A stretch of 64,000 nt of DNA from Papaver somniferum (lineage: Eukaryota; Streptophyta; Magnoliopsida; Ranunculales; Papaveraceae): positions 84,830,374 to 84,894,373 of the forward strand of contig NC_039368.1 of the NCBI RefSeq assembly GCF_003573695.1. The letters run 5' to 3'. This document shows positions 20,482 to 34,179 of the stretch, piece after piece. The notes below the pieces were generated by a model. That model searched no databases and was not told where the DNA came from. It saw only the letters and a list, made by a program, of their open reading frames with translations. Position 1 is the first letter of the stretch. The number at the start of each line of letters is the position of its first letter. The position numbers were made by a program, and so were the translations under genes.

Positions 20482-22916
20482 TGAAAATGCGGGGGTCTAA
20501 CAACCACACCCAACAATTCATTTGGCAATCTGAGAGGACTTACTCCAATATACTTTCTAGAGAATCAACTAGACAGTCAGACTTAATATAGAGAAAAGTA
20601 TATCAAAGAGTTTGATATCTCTAACTCTTAATAATTCAATCCACAATCAGCAAATAGAAATATGCGAGCCTGATTGAATATAAGAGGAGTAACTTGAACG
20701 GTACCAAAGACCAATGTTCAAGTGTCAATCAATTTAAATCAACAACCTAAGGTCGGATATTCTAATTGATTGAACTTATCAATTATTTAACAAAATATAA
20801 TTCGTAAAAGAAATTACACAGACACAGATTTTTTGTTAGCGAGGAAACCGCAAATGCAGAAAAACCCCGGGACTTAGTCCAGATTGAAAACCACACCGCA
20901 TTAAGCCGCTACAGACTCTAGCATACTACCAATTAACTTCGGACTGGACTGTAGCTGAACCCTAATCAATCTCACACTGATTCAAGGTACAGTTGCGTTT
21001 CTTACGTCTCTCATCCTAGCAGTATAATACGCACTTGATTCCCCTAGTTGATCTCACCCACAACCAAGAGTTGCTATGACCCAAAGTCGAAGACTTGATA
21101 AACAAATCTGTATCACACTGAAAAGTCTATAGATTGAATAAATTTGTCTCCCACAGAGATACCCAAGATGTTTTGTTCCGTGTTTTGATAGATCAAGGTG
21201 AACAGGAATCGGTTGATAAACCGGACTTATATTCCAGAAGAACAGCCTGGTATTATCAATCACCTCACAATAATCTTGATCGACTAGCGAAACAAGATAT
21301 TGCGGAATCACAAACGATGAGACGAACATGTTTGGGATTACTTTTATCTTGCCTATCAGAGAAATTAATCTCGAGTCAATTATTTCAATTGAACTCAATA
21401 CGATATAATCGGGCAAGATCAGAACACGCAACTAAAAGGAAAATAGTTGGGTCTGGCTTCACAATCCCAATGAAGTCTTTCAAGTCGTTAACCTACAGAG
21501 TCTCGACATAAACCTAAGGTTAAAGGAGAATCGACTCTAGTTTATGCAACTAGTAACACATAAGAGGTGTGGGGATTAGTTTTCCCAGTTGCTAGAGTTC
21601 TCATTTATATTGTTTTCAAATCAGGGTTTGCAATCCAAGTTACCTAGGTAACAAAGCATTCAATATTCACCGTTAGATGAAAAACCTGATTTAACCAAGC
21701 TAATATTTTTCAACCATCAAATCGAACTTAGCTTGTTGCACACAAATGAAATGTGCCCCCATTTAGGTTTATGTAACCCAAACGTGTACACCATGTTGGT
21801 TCACAAATAGTTAACCGAGGTTAGCCATATGATTACTCTCACATCAACCTTATTCATCTTAACCATAACTAGTTCAAATGACTCAAATGAAACTAGTTAA
21901 AGAGTTGTTCAATTGTTATATTCTCATAGAATTATACAAGAACACAATTGAAGCAAAATCGGTTTGATTCACTCGAATCAATCATGAACATTATATCCAC
22001 GGTTTGCAAAGATTGCATTTCTTATTATATAAATGTTTATGTTCATTTTCATAACCGATTCTAGAAATTTAACCTTCAAGTATGCAAAATGGTACGCATA
22101 CTTGAAATACCCGGACTAAGATTGGGTTTCGCCAGTACGCATAGGGGTATGCGAACTTTAAATCCCAGCAGAAATTCTCGGACAGGAACCTGTACGTCAG
22201 TATGAAAACGAATACACATACTTAGGTTCTTGGATTTCTCAAACCAACAGGTAAGCAAACGGGTACGCATACTGTGGTTTCCGGACATGGATTACATGCA
22301 CATATGTGCAACAGTGCACAACATGACATATCCAATAACAATTAAGTGTTATAAGCTCTGATTTCAATCATTGAAACTTTCTTAGAAGATGACAATAGCC
22401 GTTTTCACACATTATTGGCATCAAAGCAATTTTCAATTTATTGAAATAATCATAACGAAAAATTCCAAGACAACACCAAATAATTGTATCACACAAACCA
22501 TGTAAGATATTACTCGGAAATTTTCACATTATATAAGATGAACTTAGTCGAAGCGAAAGCTTACTAACACATATTTCGAGAAATATGCAAGCGAGATAAA
22601 CTCATCTCGAAAACTATATCGTAATACGACTTATGTCTCAATATAGGAGATAAAGTAGAAATAGACTTTCCAAGTGATAGACGAGTTTAAGTCTCCACAT
22701 ACCTTTTGTCGATGAAGTTCCACAATCTCCCTGTAGTAGTTCTTCGTCTTCAAATGATGAACGCCGTGAAGTCTAAGCTCAACTACACAATCTATGTTCT
22801 AGTCCGAGACATTTATAAATAGGCAAGAAATCAAGACTTATAGTTTTGATCACTAACATTGAAAAACATGCTTGAGATAGCAACGCATGCGAGTTCGACC
22901 GAGCAGTGCTCTAACA
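20482..22916 (-). repeat. Element A, 5' LTR (middle copy)
   Basis: A 2435-bp repeat running from TGAAAATGCGGGGGTC to GCAGTGCTCTAACA on the + strand, with the canonical TG...CA ends. It is adjacent to the PBS and so is the 5' LTR of element A. Palindromic units recur at about 22077-22275. Immediately right of it comes not host DNA but another copy of the polypurine-side internal region. Confidence 0.85.
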
Positions 22917-23425
22917 ATCTCCCCCTTTGTCAATTGTAGTGACAAAACTATCAATACATATGGATTAAAAAATAAATAAAAATTTGTAGCTTCTCATCCA
23001 AATGCTTGATCTCCTTGGCATCTTCAACATGACTCGAAATCTTCGTCACTTCCAAGTACTCTATGATTCTAAACGTGTTCAACTCAGCATCATAGTTGTT
23101 GAAGATACGTAGCGACAACAATGAGAAAACAAATGCTCTCAATCATTTTTATACAGTGTCATAGTATTATTACACAACATCAAAGTTCAATTGTATCACA
23201 ACTTTGACAACAATACTAAGGTGATATGTGTCGCTCCCCCTTAGTCAATACTTCATCTCAACATGAAAACCACTCCCCCTTACATAATGATCCGTAAACT
23301 ATATGTATTTGTATTATGAAAATGCACATTAATTCTCCCCCTTTTTGTCAATATAAATTGGCAAAGGTACGAAAACTAGTGGGATCCTCATGAAATTTTC
23401 ACAGAGATAATTCATGACCAAAAGA
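22917..23425 (-). mobile_element. Truncated second copy of element A internal region
   Basis: These 509 bp match 16811-17316 closely, including the polypurine tract, and then break off within CATGACCAAAAGA where LINE sequence resumes. The order along + is LTR, full interior, LTR, partial interior. That is the arrangement expected of a truncated tandem dimer, not of a simple insertion. Confidence 0.8.
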
Positions 23426-25182
23426 AAAAGATACGGAGATAAAGAGTCACCTTTCCTTAAACCGTTACTTGGTTTAAATTTTTTGTAGAACCACCATTCA
23501 CGAGAACATAAAGATGAGTAGTTGTTACACACCATTTAATCCAAAAAATCCATTTACCATCAAAGTCATGATTTTGCAAAATTGTGAACAAATCATTCAA
23601 ATTAATATTATGAAAAGCTTTCTCCATATCGATCTTACACAGAATCCCAGGTTTCCTAGCCTTCATCATGCTATCAACACATTCATTTGCAATTAAAACA
23701 CAATCTAGCATTTGTATACCATGGATAAAAGCCCCCTGGAAATCAGAAATCATCCTCGGCATCACCGTCTTCAACCGAACTACGAGAAGCTTTGAAATGA
23801 TCTTATACACCATATCAATCATACTAGCTTAATGGCATATAGTCTTTAGGAGGGTAAGAGTGTTCCTTTTCTTGGAATAAGATAAAAATAACAATTGAAA
23901 CGCCAATCGATTGGACCAAACCTATGGAAGTCTTTGACCAGTCTTATGAAATCTTCCTTTAGAGTACTCCAGCAACTCTTGAATAATTCAACAGTGAAAC
24001 CGTGTGGCCCTGGTGCTTTGTTACACCCAATTTTCCTAATCACTTCCCAAACTTCCTCCTTCTTCAAATCTCGTTCAAGCCGCAATATGTCCTCCTCTAT
24101 AATTTTCGGAACATGTAAATTCTCCATATTCGAGTTTACCTCATCCCTATGAGTAAACAGATTAATATAGTAACTTCAGATTTCTTCCTTGATTATTTGT
24201 TGATCAAAACAGTCTACTCCACCAACCTGAAGTTTTGCGATTGTATTTCGCTTTTTCCTTGCACCAGCCATACTATGAAAGTATCTAGAATTCTAATCTC
24301 CCCACCAAAAGTCGTTTTTTTTCGATCTCAAATGTCATTTCTTATATTGCTTGAATATTTCTCAACTTTAGTTACATGAAGTTCTCTCTTCCATTTGAAT
24401 ATGATGAAGCGTAACCGTTTCCTCCAAAATATTTAGCTCGTGAACTCTAACTGTAAGCTCATTTTTATCTCGAGAAATATCACCATACTCCTGCTTTTTC
24501 CAAGGTTTAAGTGAATCTTTCAAATTCTGGAGCTTTAAAAAGAAACGTTTGCTTGCACTGCCGGAATAAGTCAAATTCTCCCATTACAGCTTCACATTCT
24601 GAGCAAAATCTTTGTGCTAAATCCACACCCTGTCAAACTTGAAGTACGGTTGGAAGGCATAACCGATTCAAAAATAACCAAAAGTGGATTATGATCTGAA
24701 ATTGTTCTCGTCAAAACTACCTACAACGCATTCAGAAACGCCTCTTCAAATTCTAAATGAAAAGAAAACGATCAAGTTTGCACAACAGTGATCAACTTGA
24801 TTGTTTGACCACGTGAATGCATCACATGTCAAAGGTTGGTCAATCAACTCGTTCTTCAGGATAAAAGTGTTTAACATTGTTGTATTACGACTGTCTCGAA
24901 CACCGCGATTCCTTTCCTCACTAGAATGGACTGCATTACCGGCTATGCAAATAGACCCTATCCACCAATTCCTCACTTCAGACATGTCCTGCCAGAAATC
25001 CGTCCTTGGCTCATGTTCACAAGGGATATACACATTAGAAACTTCCCATTGATACCCATTGATTCTTTTCGAGAAAGATACATTGATATTATTTAAACCA
25101 AGCCTCTCGTCCAACTTCTCAAATCTGCTACTGTCCCAAATAGTTAGAATTTCCCCGCTATTTCCATTTGAAGGAATGTAAG
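23426..25182 (-). mobile_element. LINE, middle segment: endonuclease and RT (decayed)
   Basis: Minus-strand frames read, in order, the end of the endonuclease (YIPSNGNSGEILTIWDSSRF; DAFTWSNNQVDHCCANL), the linker with a coiled coil (KPWKKQEYGDISRDKNEL), and the RT (CNKAPGPHGFTVELFKSCW; VRLKTVMPRMISDFQGAFI; ILCKIDMEKAFHNINL; GLRKGDSLSPYLFL). Frameshifts and stops show that it is dead. The left junction falls inside the RT just after LSPYLFL. The right end carries GTAAG (25178-25182), one copy of the target duplication of solo LTR B. Confidence 0.85.
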
Positions 25183-28100
25183 TGTGACGCACCAACCTAA
25201 TCACCTGCTTAGCTAATATGATTATAACCTCATTGAAGCATGAAATCTCGATTAACGATCTTAAGAATTCAATTTCATAACCTAACCCCATAAACAAACC
25301 CATACACTATGATATGACATAAATGAAGATCGCTCGAGTGATATGAATATTATAATGTGTTGTTTTACAAAGAAAGAAATAATACATACATAAAAGATAA
25401 ACAAACATCTTCAGTTCGCTAAAAACTTTAATCTACGAAAACAGATATCTTCGCGCGCACACCAGTTCTTCTGATTACTGAACGAGTGAGCACATCATCC
25501 CAAAGGGGTGCCCAATGGAAATATATAACTTTCAGGTAATCACTAACATGCTACTAAAAGATAAACAATTAAAGTATAATAAAATAGAAAAGCAATTAAC
25601 ACCTTAACACCAAACACCTAGCAAAACATCGAAAATTATAGCATTTAAGGAAAGAAATGCATGTTTTAAAGTATAACAATATAAAAAAGCAATTAACACC
25701 TTATCAGACAGTCATGATATGCATATGACAGTTTTCCCCAATACCTCATAGTAATATTTACACTTCCAGTGCTAAATAAAACATAAATTTACCATATAAA
25801 ATAAAAAGTAATAATACTTACACCCTTGTGCTGAAATGGCTATATTGCACTTCCCGTGCTATATAATATTTACACTTCCCGTGTTGAATAAGACTTAGCA
25901 ATTAGCCATGGGGAAACCATAAACACTCCCTGCGGGGATACTAGGTAACACATATCGCAACTCATACCCATTTAATTACACACAATTATTCTTACAAGTA
26001 GTAAAGGCACATCATGCTCGCTATTGAACAGAAACTTAATGATTACAAGAAGGTTACAAGAGTTCCCACCTGTTTTGATGACAAGCCATGCCAACCTCGC
26101 ATTCCTCAATCCACCGGTTCATCCTCTAAATCGATCGTTGTTAATAAAGAGTAACTGTTAATCACACAAGCACTCTAAAAGATTATCCAAAAAGGCCGAT
26201 ACAATGTTCACAACATAATCTCGCACCAGTCTCTAGTTATAGGCTACATGATCTATCTAATGGTTCGAAGCCCATGTATGATTCTCCACATATAAGGATT
26301 TACTAATTCAATTGGGTTGGTTTCATAGTCCAATAAGTCTTAAGAAGATCTACAACTATGTAGAAAGAGCCAAAGGCTAATTCGAACATAAGGGTCCAAT
26401 TCATCAAAATAGGAAAACTAGTCCTAAGCCCAAATCTACCAAACTGGTCCGGCCCATTAACACAAACAAGTTTTGAACACACAGGTCAACTAACAGTCAA
26501 ACAGACTGTCAAAGACCAACTAATGGTCAACGTCCAAAAGTCAAGTCAATGTCTTGGTCAACGGTCCAACTAGTTAGGTTACTAAGTCGAATCGGGTCAA
26601 GTCTGATTATTGAGTCAACTTAGTTAGAAGACTGATTCAGGTAAACCAAATTCACATTTAACTCAGTCAGATAGACCGAGTCAGAAACACAAGGTCGAGT
26701 CAGCTAAGCTGACTGCAAACTTAATCCAAGCAACAGTCTTTCTAGGTTACAGTATCATCTCAACTTCATTTCACACACCCACTTCTTTACCATTTCATTT
26801 CTAACAGACTACACTATAATTACTCAACACTACAACAACATTTTTATTATAAGTAATAAGCTTCAAAATCTATTTCAAATGCAAGCTCCGCTTACCTGCA
26901 ATTCAGCAATTCCATGCTTTCACAACAAACACTAACTGCAACTCTATAATCATCACCAAACTCAAATACATCCACTTGCAGGTCTAACTTATAACTCAAC
27001 CACAACTCAGCTTGTAACCCAAAATCTATATACTTCAACATAACCTAACTCAGATCCATTACAACCACAACCTGCACATAAAAACTTCAACAGCTCACAT
27101 AACACCAACAACACATTCATTCATTCTATTTGATTCTCAACACAACCACCTACATAATTCAGCACCAACAGTACCTCCAACTTTACATCCTTGCAATTGT
27201 AGTTCATCAGACTCAATCCAAACCATTTCAACATCACCAATTTAATACCACCAACAAAACTGCACACCTGAAATCCCCTAACATTCATCTAACCCTTCAA
27301 ATCATTCATACCCTTAACTGCGACTCATACTAAACTCTCTAGAGCAATCTCAAATCCATACAATCCACCTCCAACACCAGACCTGCAAACAACTAGACAG
27401 ACAACATCATCATCCTTAACTCCATTTTCATTTCACCTTCACAATCAAACTTCAACACTACAACACCATATAATCTATTACAGCAACATCCAACAATTCA
27501 CTTTACTAACATTTTCATTCTATACCTGCAACATTCATCACTTCATCTCAGGTAAACTCATTCACCCCTAATTCAGTTATCACCCTTCAATTCCACTATC
27601 CTCAGTAATCTCATCTCAATTCTAATATCATTAACAACCTCATAAACTCAAAACTGAAGTGAATAGATAAACTAGATTTACTGAGAACAAATAATTACCT
27701 CAAGATAACTTTTCTCAAGCAACTGAAATCAGATTCTGCTTCTCATTTTGATTTTGATTCACCAACTCTTCTTAAGACAGTAACAACCCACCAGTTCGGT
27801 TCAATTCCTACCAAGAGCCCTAATTTCTATTTTGGGGAATAATAGAGTATAAACCCTAATTTCAATTCCTTAATATCATCTTCAAAACAAACAACCTTAA
27901 CTCTTAATTCGTGACAAACCCATCCTCAATCAGACTTCTAAACCTTCAATTTCATCTTCAATTTCACACAAACTCAAAAACAATTGCAGAAACCCTAAAT
28001 ATCAAATAAAAACCACTCTTCAACCTCAAATTCTAATTCATAATAAACCCAACTTAACTCAATCCCCTAAACCATCATCTTCGTCTTCTAATTCTTCTAT

Positions 28101-28677
28101 GAACCTCAAATGAAACCCTGGCTCATTAATTTCTCAAACCCTAATTTTTTGCTTCTTCCAAAGCCCAAAGGACAGCAGCAATATCACCTTCTCCCCTAGT
28201 TCAATATATTACTAAGCTTAAGATGAATCACTCAGAAAAAAACACGCTCAAATCGAGATCAACAGAGAGGAGAAGAGAAAGAACATAGAAGAATAGAAGA
28301 GAAGAAAGAAGAAGAGAAGATAAGAAATGATTTTCTTCGAAGGGTCTTGGAGATAAGACCAAAGGAGTATTACTGAGGCGCCCAGAAGATTGGATATGGG
28401 AAGCCAGGTTGGTCTAACACAAAAGACCATTTTTCCCTTCATATAAATCTGATGTTTTCTTCTTCGTCTGGTATCCGAATGACACGTTTGAGTATTCCAT
28501 TTCGTATAATTTTTTCGAGATCTATTCAATGGTACTAGTTTTGTAACTAGATCGCTGTTAGATCAATTCCTATAAATTAACGTTCATATTTAACTAGTCG
28601 AGTCATTAGCGGTTAAATCGTCTCCTGATCATCTCTAGACTAATCAAATAGCATTGACGTTCTTACGTTTCCTTACA
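25183..28677. mobile_element. Solo LTR B (3.5 kb) with exact 5-bp target duplication
   Basis: The sequence runs from TGTGACGCACC to GTTTCCTTACA and is flanked by GTAAG at 25178-25182 and 28678-28682. Removing it and one GTAAG rejoins the LINE endonuclease frame as FGWT-YIPSNGNSG, proving the boundaries. No second LTR, PBS or gag/pol is seen, so it is best read as a solo LTR left by recombination. The size suits large gypsy or chromovirus LTRs, but the family is not identified. It has a pyrimidine-poor, CA-rich stretch at 26.8-28.2 kb. Several copies of TTACACTTCC[CA]GTGCT occur near 25758-25890. Confidence 0.85.
26484..26617. promoter_or_regulatory. Cluster of W-box cores within solo LTR B
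   Basis: Nine GTCAA sequences occur in about 135 bp. Read on the minus strand, eight of them form TTGAC followed by C or T, the core bound by WRKY transcription factors. Such density is far above chance. Whether the LTR drives transcription in this direction is unknown. Confidence 0.5.
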
Positions 28678-29072
28678 GTAAGTCCAACCAAAATTTTCAT
28701 CATACCAAACCTGACGAACAAAACAATCAGTCATGCTTTGCATTTTCGTCTCCTGAATCAAACAGACTGCACATCTCTGTGAAAGAATCAAATTCTTCAC
28801 CGAAACTTGTTTATCGAAGTCGTCCATGCCTCTTATGTTCCAACATAAGATTCTACAATCCATTAGTGATTATTTCTTCCCCGACAACACGAATTCCTTC
28901 TACACTATGTGTTTCTTCAACACTCCCATTCACAATCATATTCTCCTCTTCATATTCAATAATATTTTCATCCCCCTCGGATTGTTACTGTCGCCTCCAT
29001 CTTCCACACCTTCAGCATCAGCTGCTCTTTTAAATCTCTTCATGTAGCATAAAAACAATGCAATCATGTTAT
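28678..29072 (-). mobile_element. LINE segment: ORF1 end, ORF1/ORF2 overlap and ORF2 start
   Basis: ORF2 begins at 28863 with MDCRILCWNIRGM, the typical start of plant L1 endonucleases, and continues to GW at the solo LTR junction. ORF1 ends with an acidic tail (for example EEENMIVNGSVEETHSVEG) and its stop TAG at 28855-28853 overlaps the ORF2 start by 11 bases. That arrangement suggests coupled translation of ORF2 in the living element. One frameshift lies in the ORF1 tail. The right end GTTAT (29068-29072) is the target duplication of element C. Confidence 0.75.
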
Positions 29073-29699
29073 TGTTGGAAAACGATTAATAAAAAATAAT
29101 TTTTTAAAGTTTTAATAAAAATTATAATTTATTGTTTTCTTTTGTGAATGAAACTTATTAGTCCCACATTGTGGGGTTTCCAATTTTTAGTAGTTTTAAG
29201 AAACTACATAAACCTTTTAGTCCCACATCGGGGAGTTTTTCTTCTTAAGTTGTATTTGTCAATTATACACAATTTTTGTAAAATCTATGGGAAAGGGGTT
29301 GCTCTATATTTAGAGGGACCCCTAAGGGAAAAAACATTTTATATTGTTTTCTCAAGTGTTCGAGATTTTCCTTTATAGTTTTTTCGGAGTTTCCAATCTC
29401 AAGTTGAGCATCTACTACATATGCTAGTAGTAGGTGTAGTAGGGTATTTTATCCTGGAGATATCCGTCCTTTGAGGGATATAGCATCACTCTTGAGTGTA
29501 TCCGGGCGCTAATGTCTTAAGGGCAACGTGTTGAACACGTGACTCACTCTATTTTCCCAAAGTTTTTCCTTGTTGCTGCTGCGGAGATATGGGGAGCTCG
29601 TCCGTTTCATCAAATCGATCACTTCCATTATAAAGGAGCTAAGTATCAATAACTTTTGCTTATTTGATTTTTCCTTGTTTTTGATTATTGCACCCAACA
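29073..29699 (+). repeat. Element C, 5' LTR
   Basis: A 627-bp repeat from TGTTGGAAAACGATT to GCACCCAACA, paired with 34180-34806. By eye they differ at roughly 25 positions (about 4%), so this insertion is older than element E. Flanking bases are GTTAT on the left and ATTAT on the right, a target duplication with one later mutation. Confidence 0.9.
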
Positions 29700-32600
29700 A
29701 TCTTAAGACATTAGAATTCGTAATAATCGAAAATGGTTGGTTTGTTTGTGAATCATGGATGTTAATTGTGGAGTGAAAAACAAAAACGAATTTTTGGTCA
29801 GTTGTAGAGTTTCGAGTTTATCTCTTACCTAGAAAGAATTTCGATGAACCCTTTTGACACAACGTAGTAAACATCCTGATAGTTACCCACGTAAAATTTC
29901 AGAATTTTTGGAGTTGTAAAAGTGTTTTTTTGATATTTTACAAAAACGAGAAACGTTCCTGTAAAATTTTGACGGGCAGAATTTTGTTGTTAACTAAAGT
30001 AGTTTTTATGGGGTAACCATGAGTTTCTTGATATGGTGGTTAAAATGAAGTTTATAAATATATATATATTATCTTCAAAAATCATATTTTATCTGAACTA
30101 AGGTTTGTGAGATGTGGTGTATTAGGTGATTGGAAAATTACCATGTCGTGGTCAGAGTATAAACGAAGTTTGTGACATGAAATTGAAAAGGAACATGGCT
30201 ACCAGGCGCATGTGAATGAAAACAAGTCTTCCAAAGCTGACAAAAGCGAGAACATCAAACACAAATCTAAGCGTAGTCTTCATAAGAAAGGTATGTTTTG
30301 TAAAACTGAATCCGACATTACTTTAATTAAGGGTGACTGTTATGTTTGTAAAATTCATGGCCATACGGAAGTAAAGTGTATACAACATAAAACCTTAATA
30401 AGTAGAAAGTTAATGCTAATTTAGTTGAAACAAATTAGAACGAGTTCATTGACATGATGTCGGAAGTTATTTTAATAACCAATGTGAGAGACTGGTGGGT
30501 GGACTCTGGAGCCACTAAGTACGTTTGTTGAAACAGAGGCATGTTTATCTCTTATCAGAGGATAAGGTATGTCGAGAAAATCTATATGAGTAACTCATCT
30601 GCGACAGAGGTTGCATAAAAGGGAAAGGTCGAGCATAAGCTCATATCTATAATATTCTCACACTGAATGAATTTTTCATGTTCCGAGCATATGAAAGAAT
30701 CTTGTATCTTGTTCTCTTGAAGATGGTAAAAGATTGAAGATCTTAATTAAATGTGGAAAACTTGTTATAACTAAGGGAATTGATTTTTTAGGCAACAATT
30801 ATAGGACTTAGGGTCTATATAAGTTTGAAGGAAAATCTAACGAAGTGAACATAGTTGATTCTTATGCTTTCTTTTGTGTGTCTTTGAATGTTTTGCATGG
30901 TAGACTTGTAACCGTAAAATTATAAGTCAATGCATAAACTGCCTAGCATAGGCTACGTACCCAAATGTAGTTTGGATCTTGAACACAAAAGTGAAATGAA
31001 TATGCTATAAAATATTTTAGCACAAATGTTCAGAGTAATTCTAAGCCCTTAGAATTAATTCAGTTAGGCCTAGTTGACATGAGTTAAACCGAAAACCACT
31101 ATGGTAAAAGATGGTTTATAACTTTCATGGATGATTGTACGAGGTACTATCTTGTATACTTTTTTAGGGATAAGGATGATGCCTTAGAAGCCTTAAGATG
31201 TATAAACTTTAAGTTCAAAACCAATTAGAATCCTTGAACATAAAAATTATATCCTTAAGAAGATGATAATTTCCATGTTGATGAGTTCAGGATTACCTGA
31301 GGGCTTGTGGGGGGAGGTAGTCCTCTTAACCAGTATATATCCTGAATATAGTACCCTTAAGGATCAGATGAAACTCCATATGATTTATGGAAAGGTAGAT
31401 GACCTTCTTATGAATGCATCGAAGTGTGGGGGTGTTTGACTAAGATTGTCATTCCTCTTCCTAAAAGAACTAGATAGAAACCAAAAATGTTGATTGTGTC
31501 TTCATATAGGGTATGTTAAGTATACTTCTACATATAGATTTTTGGTTGTGTGTTCTGATTTTTCATACTCTGGTGTGATTTTTCTGACTTTGTTGTGAAT
31601 ACCATTACATAATCCAGGGATGCTAAGTTCTTTGAACATGTTTATTCTTAAACCTGTACCTCATTAGAGATGTGTTGTTGATCCCCTAGATTTATTTTCA
31701 AATAGTCAGAAGTTATCTTAAAGGAAGATGAAGTTAAGGTTGAGCCTAAGAGAAGTAAAACAATTAGACTTGAGACTTCTTATGAAGCCGAATTCATAAC
31801 ATGCCTAGCTTAGTCTAAGCCATGGACTTGTAAAGAAGCCTTTATATCTACTGAAACCCTATTCTGGTAAGAAGCTTCATTCAGTGAAATGGACTCAGTC
31901 CGTCAGAACCTGACTTGGGAGGTTTCTAGTTTACCTCCAGAGAGTAAGACCATGAGATGTAAATGAGTCTTTAAGAGGATACATTAGGTATATGGAACTG
32001 TGGAAAAATATTAGGCTAAGTTGTTAGCTAAAGGATATTAACTAAAAGAAGGTGTATATTTCCTTGATTCTTATTCACATGTGACGAGATTTACTTCCGT
32101 TGAGATGTTAATTGTTATTGCTGTCATAAACAAATTAGAGATACATCAGATGGATGTTAAGATAACTTTTCTAAAATTGTGAATTAGATAAAGAAATTTA
32201 CATAGACCAACCTGAGGACTTTGTAGTGAAAAGTTATGATGACAAAGTTTGTAAGTTGAACAAAATTTTGTTTGGTTTATAAAATAAGCACGTTAACAAA
32301 GACATTGAAAATTTGATCATGTGATAATGTGTAGTGGATTTAAGTTAATGAATCTGATAAGTATATTCACAAGTCACTTGTTAAGGATGCCTGTGTGATC
32401 GTATGCTTGTATGTTGATGATATGCTTATACTTGATACAAACATAGATGTGATTAATTCCACTAAAAACATGCGCTGAATGAGAACGTTGACTTGAAAGA
32501 CTTAGGCCTTGTTGATATAATCTTAGGGATGAGGATTAGAAAATAATCTAACATTTGTAGTCTTAGTCATTCTCATTATGTTGAATTTGTGCTTAAGAGA

Positions 32601-34179
32601 TACAATCAGTGTGATTGTAAGCCTGCTTATACTCCGTACGATTATTCTTGTATACTCAAGAAAAAAAGGGTAATGCAGTATCTTAACTTGAATACTCAAG
32701 AGTTATAGGATGTCTGATAAATTTAATGAACTGTAAGAGTCAAGACATTGCCTATTTTGTGAGTAAGTTAAGTAGATATAATTGTAGTCCAGAGCAATAG
32801 CATTCAGATGCAATGAGTAGAGTATTATTGTACCTAAAATACTCTATTACCTTTTATTTGATTTATGAAAGGTATATTGCTGTCCTTGAGGGACTTTGTG
32901 ATGTAAAATGGATAGTTGACTCAGATGAGTCTAAGTCTATGAGTGGATATGTTTCACTCTAGTATGAGGGTTTGTTTTTGGAAGATTTACAAACAAACAT
33001 ATATCGCTCAATTCATTATGGAATCTGAGAGTATTGAGTTAGATAAAGCACGAGAGGGGGCCGAGTGCCTAAGATGCTTTTTAGAAGACATTCCTCTCTG
33101 GCATAGTCCTGTGCCAGCTATATCTATACATTGTGTTAGCCAAGCTATAATAGATAAAGCTGAAAATAACTAATCTCAATCGGCGTTATTTCCATTGATT
33201 GGATAAAGTCCAAGGAGAATATCGCGTAACCTTTGACGAAAGGTTTATCCCAAGAGATAGTTAGAAATGCATCTAGGGGAAGGGGCTTAAGCTCATAAAT
33301 TAAACTTGCCATGAAGGATACTCAACCTTGCTGGCTGGAGATCCCAAGATCAAGGTTTCGAATGAGACAACTAATTTGTGGTGGGTAAAGGTAAACACTA
33401 TCAGAAATTTTATTCTCTGTCCCTTCCCTATGATGTAGACGTGATAGTGTGACTGCATGTGAAAGATGACTTTTAAGAAGTCTTAATGAGTTCTATAGTT
33501 TCAATTTAAGATTGAAGTGGGGTGTAGCAGTAACACTCTTTATGGAAACTCACCTATCTGAATGAGGAAGTGGGCCGCTTCCTATGAGAATATGAGCTTT
33601 GATTCTCTAGAGCATTTTGAGAAACAAGATATGTCCAGGGCCAAATTGGACAAAACGGCACGAGCTTGGCAGCAACCTTGGAGATATCACCCATGGTTGT
33701 TATCGCGAATTACATCAAATGCTAGAAGTTCAAGACATAGTTCACTGTCTCTAGCAAGTAATTCCGGTAATATCTCACTAAGCAAAGGTTCAAGACCTCA
33801 TGGACACCTCTGCCTAAAATGGTATTTCCTGCGCTTTTTATGTGATTTTCGTTTTGATAGTTTTTGTATTACTGGAACTTAGGACCTAAAGGTCACTAAG
33901 GGTTCACTAGTTCATACTTTTTCACTTTGGTGAAAGATATCTGTAGTCTCACCATGTGAGAACTAAAGATGAAAACTCTCAATACTATTATGATTTGTGC
34001 AATCCATAGTATGACCCTGGGGTCAACACACTTTTTTGTGAGGGAGAGGACGTAGAAATGACTAGTATGATTTCAACACTTGCACGATCAGTCTGTTTGG
34101 GTCGTGAGATTGGGATGTTGATTTACCAAGATCTATCTGTGTTTTCATGTTTTATTGAGTTTTCATTCATGCGGGGGAT
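29700..34179 (+). mobile_element. Element C internal region: decayed Ty1/copia element
   Basis: Interior of a + strand copia element, with gag-pol remnants described separately. A polypurine tract GCGGGGGATT (34171-34180) abuts the right LTR. No clear initiator tRNA-Met primer site could be seen after the left LTR; it may have mutated. The element lies inside ORF1 of the LINE. Confidence 0.85.
30212..33290 (+). pseudogene. copia gag-pol remnants of element C
   Basis: Domains appear in copia order. A gag zinc knuckle (CYVCKIHGHTEVKC, perfect CCHC spacing, 30338-30379). Protease with WWVDSGATKYV (about 30491-30523). Integrase start with ENHYGKRWFITFMDDCTRYY (about 31090-31150). RT with VYFLDSYSHVTRFTSVEML and INKLEIHQMDVK (about 32050-32165) and the catalytic box CLYVDDML (32404-32427). 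RNase H with MESESIELDKAREGAECLR (about 33018-33075). Many stops and frameshifts separate them, so nothing can be made. The order protease-integrase-RT-RNase H places it in Ty1/copia rather than gypsy; the lineage was not resolved. Confidence 0.85.

Noticed and set aside
27130..27333. 67-codon + frame within solo LTR B
   Set aside because: It lies in a CA-rich stretch with biased composition, has no similarity to known proteins, and falls inside a proven LTR.
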